Positions 58,326 through 64,000 of a DNA stretch of 64,000 nt are shown one piece after another (position 1 is the stretch's first letter; the number at the start of each line of letters is the position of its first letter). The translations under genes and the position numbers were made by a program. This DNA comes from Fallopia convolvulus (Eukaryota; Streptophyta; Magnoliopsida; Caryophyllales; Polygonaceae), in the NCBI GenBank assembly GCA_964016875.1, contig OZ024729.1, forward strand, positions 28,044,494-28,108,493, written 5' to 3'. A model generated the notes under the pieces. The model was given only the letters and a program-made list of their open reading frames with translations. It was not told the DNA's origin and did not search any database.

Positions 58326-58654
58326 AAATTATTCATTTCCTAGGAAGTCATTTATAATTTATTAAAAATTATTCATTTCCTAGGTGAGCATGATTGATAT
58401 TTTATTTTAATAAATATTTTTTATAAAGGCCTATGGGTAATATTTATTAAAATTTTAAAATAGTTGTTATTTATAGTGGAAATAATTTTACAAATAATAA
58501 AAATTAATTAGGAATGGGCTTGTGAGGTAATAGAAAATCTGATGGGCTTGGGAGTCAAAAGAAATGGGCCCATTTTTGGATCACCGTACTCGGCCCATAT
58601 GGAGGAGCAGCCCAATCCAAACGTACTCTTCTCCTCTTCCTTCGTTGAAATCTT

Positions 58655-59040
58655 GTGGTTATTTCTGAAGATTTACCACGAAATGAAGAACTCGTGGCTA
58701 ATCTCATGACTGTTTCTGCAAATTTTTTCAAACAAACAAAGTTAGACACGAAATGAAGAACTCGTGACTAGTCTCGTGGTTATTTCTGCAGATTTCTCAC
58801 GAAATGAAGAACTCGTGGCTAATCTCGTGACTGTTTCTGCAAATTTTTCCAAACAAACAAAGTTAGACACGAAACGAAGAACTCGTGACTAGTCTCGTGG
58901 TTATTTCTACAGATTTCTCACGAAATAAAGAACTCGTGGCTAATCTCGTGACTGTTATCGCAGATGTTTCCAAACAAACTATATTAGACACGAAAATAAG
59001 AACTCGTGGCTAGTTTTGTGGTTATTTCTAAAAATTCTAA
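58655..59040. repeat. 121-bp tandem repeat, three copies and a partial fourth
   Basis: Units start with GTGGTTATTTCT at 58655, 58776, 58897 and 59018, exactly 121 bp apart. Each contains several CACGAA(A/T) and TCGTGGCTAA motifs. They form part of the CACTA-like subterminal region. Confidence 0.88.
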
Positions 59041-59399
59041 CGAAATGAAGGACCATTTATTAATCAATGATTCAAATTACCCATACAAATATCGACAAAC
59101 CTAGCCACGACTAGTATGTGGGTACTTAGCTCCAGACTTTGTCTTGAATATACACACGAATCTTTTTTCGTGGCTAATTAGCTACTACTCTAGAAATGAA
59201 TCTAGCTGCTCAAGAAATTCGCGTCCATTGGGCCTTAACGTTAGCCACGAGCTTGTTTTCATGACAATATGGCCAGAAATCTACAACCAAATCTAGCCGC
59301 GCTCACTTAATGAAACAAAATATAAGAAGTACAAGCGAGTAATAACCCTCATCAATGGTGATAATTAACCATGTTATCATCCTTGTAGTTCATCAGAAA

Positions 59400-60200
59400 A
59401 ATTTTGTCCAAGAATGAATCATCCACGTTGTAAATCACAATTATAAACAATTATGAATAGGACATTAAAATAGAGGGTGATTAAAACTTTGCCTCACATC
59501 CTCTTGCGCTAATTTTTCCTTTTCCTTTCCTTTTCTTTTTCTTGTATCAGCCTTGTATTTTTTTGGCTCCAAATCAACTAATGCTTCTTGTTTTGCCTTT
59601 CCTCGTTGTGATGGTTTATTGTAGTTCACATGAAACAAAGAAATCACCCATTATAAAAGTCATAACTTAGTGTAAACTTTACATAAGATGGAAAATCCTT
59701 AGTAATTGAATGCATTGTATCTCTATAATAGTATATCTTCTCCTCAATGGTGATGAAATAAGGGGACTAGAGCAATCGACGTCGAAGCTCAAGGCTCAAA
59801 ACTTTTTCCTTAGAAGAGAGTAAAGTACCAAAGATTGGGGAGACGACGCTGACGGGATTGAATCAAATAATTATTTAAGAACTTTTTTCAGTTCCAGGAA
59901 AGAACAAGTGAAACTAAAATCTCAATGTTGAGGTATGTACAAATAACTTCCCACTTGTCATGCGGTACAAAGCAAATAGTTCTTGGAAATGTGACACTAA
60001 GATTTATTCTCATCTGATGTATACCCTGCTTTATCGATACACTCACCTATGTATATCTTTGTTGACTTAGTATAAACCCCAATGAAACAAGAAAACAACC
60101 TAGTTATATCGATACACTTGTCTCAACAAACTCCGGTAAATATTTTCGACCTCAACAAACTCCGGTAGATAGAGCTTTACCTCACCTCTTCTCGAAATGT
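59400..60200 (-). repeat. Duplicated segment, copy A
   Basis: Contains a short minus-strand frame (59647-59465, Lys-rich: DLEPKKYKADTRKRKGKEK) matching the Lys-rich part of copies B and C, then sequence resembling C's downstream flank (GTCATGCGGTACAAAG), and CAACAAACTCCGGTA twice (60130-60170). The protein family is not recognised. Confidence 0.5.
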
Positions 60201-60245
60201 GGTAAATATATATAGAATGAGAGGGAAGAATGTACATATCACACT

Positions 60246-61165
60246 TGACCAAAAAGAGTCAAGGTGAAAAATACAACCCAAGCCACGGATAAAATATCCG
60301 GCCAAACACGCCCAGCGGGCCTAACAAAAATGGGTCTAGGACCCAACCATCCCCAAAAAACATATAGACAAGCTGCCTATATACATAAAAATCCAAGTAC
60401 CAACTCGGCTCCACCAGCGTCTAACAAAACCGGGTCTAAAACCCCTCCAACAAAAAGCAAGGTGGGCACACACACAACCTAAACCCAAGCAAGCATCCCT
60501 AGCATCCACTTTGCAAGTGGGAAGGGTCCAAAATAGCCCCACAACAACAAGTAAAGAGGAAAAAAGATGTACAAGACGAAATAAACCATCTCCTAAGAAA
60601 AGGTCAAGCCACCTCATACCTCAAATGCCGAGTCTTCTTCTAAGTGCTTCTCCACTTTTGGCTTCAAACTTGTAGTCCACCATCATGCGTTGCTTTCATT
60701 CAAAGATGATCACCTCCACACATTTGTCAACATTTGGTTTCTCATGTTCGAACACCACCTTGTTCCTTAGGGTCCAAGTGTGGTACACCAATCCAAGGAA
60801 GCCAATGAACTTGGTCTTAAAAAGAGCATTTCCACACCCCGGGGAGTTGGTAAACCAATCCACCCACTCCTTTAGGCTCCCCTTATACGTGTGGATTCCT
60901 ACCCACCTCCACACTTTCTCCATAACTTGCCTAAAAAAATGCCAAGAGCCTTAAAGATGCTCTACCGACTCCGTATGTGAAACGATCCTTATAGGCGAGC
61001 CAAAGCCTAAAGCTCCAAGCCCTAGCTCGCACCAACTTCCAAACCACCACACACCAATCTTGTTCCTCCTTATTATCCCTCACCAACTCGTAGAGTGCTC
61101 TAGCATCAATCTCTCCCGTGAATGTTATCATGGCTTTCACAAAATTAGAGGAACAATACATAAAT
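60246..61165 (-). pseudogene. LINE 3' fragment with zf-RVT domain
   Basis: Frames 61161-60931 (LYELVRDNKEEQDWCVVVW, SFRLWLAYKDRF) and 60923-60696 (WRWVGIHTYKGSLKEWVDW, LVYHTWTLRNKVVFE) together make a reverse-transcriptase zinc-binding domain as found at the C-terminus of plant LINE ORF2. The RT is absent. The rest to 60246 looks like 3' UTR. It is a 5'-truncated LINE copy sitting between duplicated segments A and B. Confidence 0.75.
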
Positions 61166-61369
61166 TAAGACTTAGTATGATGAAATATTAATCAAGAGAA
61201 TTCAACGTTACCTCCATGAATTGAAGAATAAGCAAATCAGCCACCTTTTACTAAATTACAATGGTCTCAAGTACAAACTACAAGCACACATGCCACAAAA
61301 AAAGGAAAAGAAAATTTTAAAAAGTTAATCAAACAATATATAAAAAAGAAATAACTAGTGACATCCCTA

Positions 61370-61965
61370 AAAGTTGATAATTAACCATTTTATCATCCAT
61401 GTCATTAGAATATTTTCATCTAATAAGAAATTATCCACGTTGTTTATCAAAAACACTTTCAGGTTTGACAATAAAATAGACGGGGAATAAAGCTTTGGCT
61501 CACCTCCTCCTGCATCGCTAGCTTTTCCTTTTTCTTTTTAATACCTTAGTCTTGTCCCACTTTTGCTCCAAATCAACTACAACTTCTTGTTTTTCCCTTT
61601 CCTTGTTGAGATGGTTTACATTGTTGCGCAGGAAACGAATAAATCCCTCATCGGACAAGTCATACCAATTTCCATATCTCAATTGTATTTTGAATTCTTC
61701 GTACTGGCTATTTGGCTTCCTTTATTTGTTTATCCATTTTATCTTCCCAATATTTACCATCTTTCTATGTATAAGCACCAACAAGCTTTACATAAGATGA
61801 AATATGATTGATAATTGAATATATTGCATTTGTAAAATAATACATCTTCTTATTAGTATTGAGGAAACAAGGGGACTGAGGAATCAACGTTAAAGTTCAA
61901 AGCTCGATGTTTTTCATGACAAGACAGTAAACGCTAGGGAGACAAGAAAACAACCTTTCTAGATC
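61370..61965 (-). repeat. Duplicated segment, copy B
   Basis: Shares with C the CTCACCTCCTCCTGCAT edge, the Lys-rich region (61505-61610), and the sequence around 61660-61780. Coding frame on the minus strand is broken by frameshifts. Confidence 0.5.
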
Positions 61966-61969
61966 GATA

Positions 61970-62640
61970 CACTTGCCTCAACAAACTCCGGTACATGTTA
62001 TCGACCCTCAAATAACTCTGGAAAATAGAGTGTTGCCTCACCTCCTTCTGCATTGCCAACTTTTCCTTTTTCTTTTCGTGCCTCAGTCTTCTTCTTTTTT
62101 CGCTCTAAATCAATTGTTGCTTCTTGTTTTTCCCTTCCATCCTTGAGATGGTTTACAGTGTTGCACATGAAATGTAGAAATCCCCCACCGGATAAGTCAT
62201 GCCAATTTTCATGTATCAATTGTATTTTCAATTCTTCGTACTTGCACTTGGCTTCCTTTACTTGTTTATCCACTTTATCTTTCCAATATTTACCATCTGT
62301 CCATTTATATGCAACAACAACCTTTGCATAAGATGGAAAATCCTTGGTAGTTGAGTGCATTGTATCTATAAATTGATATATCTTCTCATCAATGGTGAGG
62401 AAATAAGGGAGTTGGACCAATCGATGTTGAAACTCACGGCTCAAAGTTAATTCCATACAAGACATTAAAGTATCAAACCTCGAGGAGGTGACACCGATGA
62501 AACTGAATGAAATCAATCTTGAAAAACTATTTTAGTTCTATGAAGGAACTAGTGAACACAACACATGTCCTGCGGTACATTACAACAAGTACTTGGAAAG
62601 GTGCGATTTATTTTGATCCTCCAAATAATGAAACACTAGA
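61970..62640 (-). pseudogene. Duplicated segment, copy C: unrecognised protein fragment
   Basis: The longest frame of the family, 62516-61998 (172 codons). It has an aromatic/charged central part (FPSYAKVVVAYKWTDGKYW, ELKIQLIHENWHDL), a HFMCNTVNHLKDG stretch and a strongly basic Lys-rich tail. I do not recognise the family. Repetition as A, B and C nearby and lack of a complete gene suggest a transposon-borne or duplicated pseudogene. Confidence 0.45.
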
Positions 62641-62995
62641 ATAACGCTATTCATAACTGATTGTAGAATTTCTTTACAAATTACTTAGTTGGTTTTGCTC
62701 ATTCATGGTGGTCATGGTTACGTCATTCTAGACAAAGTAGAGGTTGGATACCAGTCATAGAGTAGCTTCAGTTGTAGTTTCTCATGCACATGATGTATGT
62801 GGCAAAAGATGCTAGTATGCGCGAACAATACAAGGAGGTTTGTCTTCTTGCTTCCTAAAAGAGGTACAATTCCAAACTAGATCACACCTCGTTTAAATCT
62901 AACTCTTCTATGTATCCAAAGGGTGCTTCACACTCAACAATTCCAAATTTTCACCAAAAGGAAGATTTACAAATCATCAACCTATATATAGAGCA
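62641..62995. other. Spacer without recognised features
   Basis: No gene is seen. It may be the upstream part of the gypsy-like remnant that starts by 62996. Confidence 0.3.
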
Positions 62996-64000
62996 ATGAA
63001 TCTTCATTGCTTCGTGTGCGAAGGAAGAGCTCACCTAGATAGCGTTTGCCCGAATCGCAAACAATTGACCTTTACCATGAAGGAAGAGTCCCTACCTAAT
63101 AAGGTCTTCGTACAATACATGTGTTTGGCTACTTTTAGCCACAAGAGATATGTTTATAATCCTTCTTCTATTTGTTTTAATACTAACTCTCTCATGCAGG
63201 ATTTGGGAGTTTTTGACTCACTAATCACAAGTTCATCATTTTGGGATGAGAGAGTTCCAAGCTTAGAGGTTCAAGAAGAAGTCCATGTTACCCCATACCC
63301 CCAAGGAGGCCAAGGAAACCCACAATGTGCATCTTAACAATATAGCGTATAGCGTTTGGTCCACCACATGATGATACAATAGTGGATAAGAGCATTGGTG
63401 AATATTGTGCATTGGAGGAACACTCAAAAGTGGTTAGTATGGATGATGGAGAGGATTGTATTAATGATGTTGCACACCCGACATTTCCTTGTTCACCCAA
63501 TCATGACACGAGCCATATGGAGACAAGTTTGGACAATCATGCCGCTACAATATCGACCTCTTCAAAGGATGACAATCAAGAGTACAAGGGAAGTTTTTCT
63601 GTATCTTCCTCTTCTTATAGTTTTGATAACTACTTGTTTGTCACTTCTAGAATTTGGGAGTATAATTTGCCTTTTGTCGACTTTAAATTTGATAGGATCT
63701 ATATTTTAGTAAAGGTGAACGATACGCGTCAACTTCCTTATGACCAATGTCTTCACCCTTCTTGTGATAATCTAAGTGGTTTGATTATTGTTCATGGTAT
63801 TGTTCCTTTTATTGGCTCTTTTATTTCTTTACATGCAGTTATACACTTTTTCGAATGGAGGACGATTCGAGGCCAAGTGGGGGAGAATGATACCAATCAA
63901 GGGACAAGGAAGGCCAAGGATGCAATGAAGATGAATAATGGCCAAAGACTAAGATCATATCAAAGATCAAGAGCTTTCAAATACAAGATGGTATTGAAGG
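62996..64000 (+). pseudogene. Gypsy-like gag/3' remnant with CCHC knuckle, runs off the window
   Basis: The frame 62996-63337 starts MNLHCFVCEGRAHLDSVCPN, a CX2CX4HX4C zinc knuckle typical of retroelement nucleocapsid, then unrecognised sequence. A second stretch up to 64000 (various frames) has acidic and Ser-rich parts and ends with a GTGGGGGAGAATGATACC-like region resembling the pol/3' junction of plant gypsy elements. Protease, RT and integrase are absent, so a large internal deletion is inferred. Confidence 0.5.

Larger units (their letters stand above)
53981..59310. mobile_element. CACTA-like element with captured gene fragments, right end not found
   Basis: Starts CACTGCTGGAAAA after TAA, inside the hAT-like TIR. 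The first 450 bp and the region 58635-59310 are full of TAGCCACGAAA/TTTCGTGGCTA motifs in both orientations, the usual subterminal repeats of CACTA elements. Between them are exon-like host fragments (54990-56118), a GC-rich block, a minisatellite with telomere-like repeats and a tandem array. No terminal ...CAGTG was found at the right, so it is truncated or rearranged. Confidence 0.5.

Noticed and set aside
59200..59310. Right terminus of the CACTA-like element at 53981
   Set aside because: No CAGTG or CAGCAGTG end nor a TAA duplication was found, so the end is left open.
1..64000. CRISPR array, bacterial operon or viral genome
   Set aside because: Tandem repeats here lack CRISPR-like spacers, introns are present, and all replication genes fit plant transposable elements.

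Overview
The window is plant nuclear DNA, almost certainly from an angiosperm. Plant-type LTR retrotransposons (Ty3/gypsy with a second RNase H, Sirevirus-like and ONSEN-like Ty1/copia), a plant L1-type LINE, MULE, CACTA and hAT elements, a Helitron end, a plant mobile domain gene and TTTAGGG-type telomere repeats all occur in AT-rich sequence. Nothing allows a species call. I find no intact host gene, rRNA, tRNA gene or CRISPR array. The window is a mosaic of nested and broken transposable elements.

Region 1-17.4 kb: a decayed MULE transposase gene (FAR1-type, at least four introns, C-terminal OTU protease domain) begins near 0.6 kb and resumes at 13.06-15.9 kb. It is split by a 2.0-kb solo LTR (893-2892, TSD TTATG) and by a 9.8-kb Ty3/gypsy Tat-lineage element (3061-12819, TSD ATTAT). 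The gypsy element reads leftward (gag-pro-pol at 12323-6645) and carries an oppositely oriented, intron-containing extra ORF at 3721-5585. A broken plant mobile domain gene follows at 16.5-17.4 kb. Pairs of one 23-bp palindrome lie upstream of both the MULE and the mobile domain gene.

Region 17.4-20.45 kb: non-autonomous DNA elements (an hAT-type element with a perfect 8-bp TSD and a nested SINE; a long-TIR MITE) in AT-rich degenerate tandem repeats.

Region 20.456-49.822 kb: a single Sirevirus-like Ty1/copia element on the minus strand (TSD CATTT). It is inflated to 29 kb by a 6.4-kb LINE in gag (17-bp TSD), a solo LTR in the 5' LTR that itself hosts a deleted gypsy element and a Helitron end, and a 4.1-kb CACTA element in the 5' LTR (TSD TAT). 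The intact 3' LTR preserves the empty sites for the 5' LTR insertions.

Region 49.8-64 kb: a truncated copia element whose LTR has three perfect heat-shock elements upstream of a TATA box (51.2-52.4 kb); an hAT-like fragment; a CACTA-like element (from 53981) carrying a fragment of an EF-Tu gene, a 39-bp minisatellite interrupted by telomere-like repeats, and a 121-bp tandem repeat; three diverged copies of an unrecognised coding segment (59.4-62.6 kb) with a LINE fragment between them; and a gypsy-like gag remnant to the window end.

The genes here serve element replication or transposition rather than host pathways, and nearly all carry stops or frameshifts. LTR divergence counted by eye suggests the Tat element (6 substitutions in about 409 bp) is young and the Sirevirus-like element much older.
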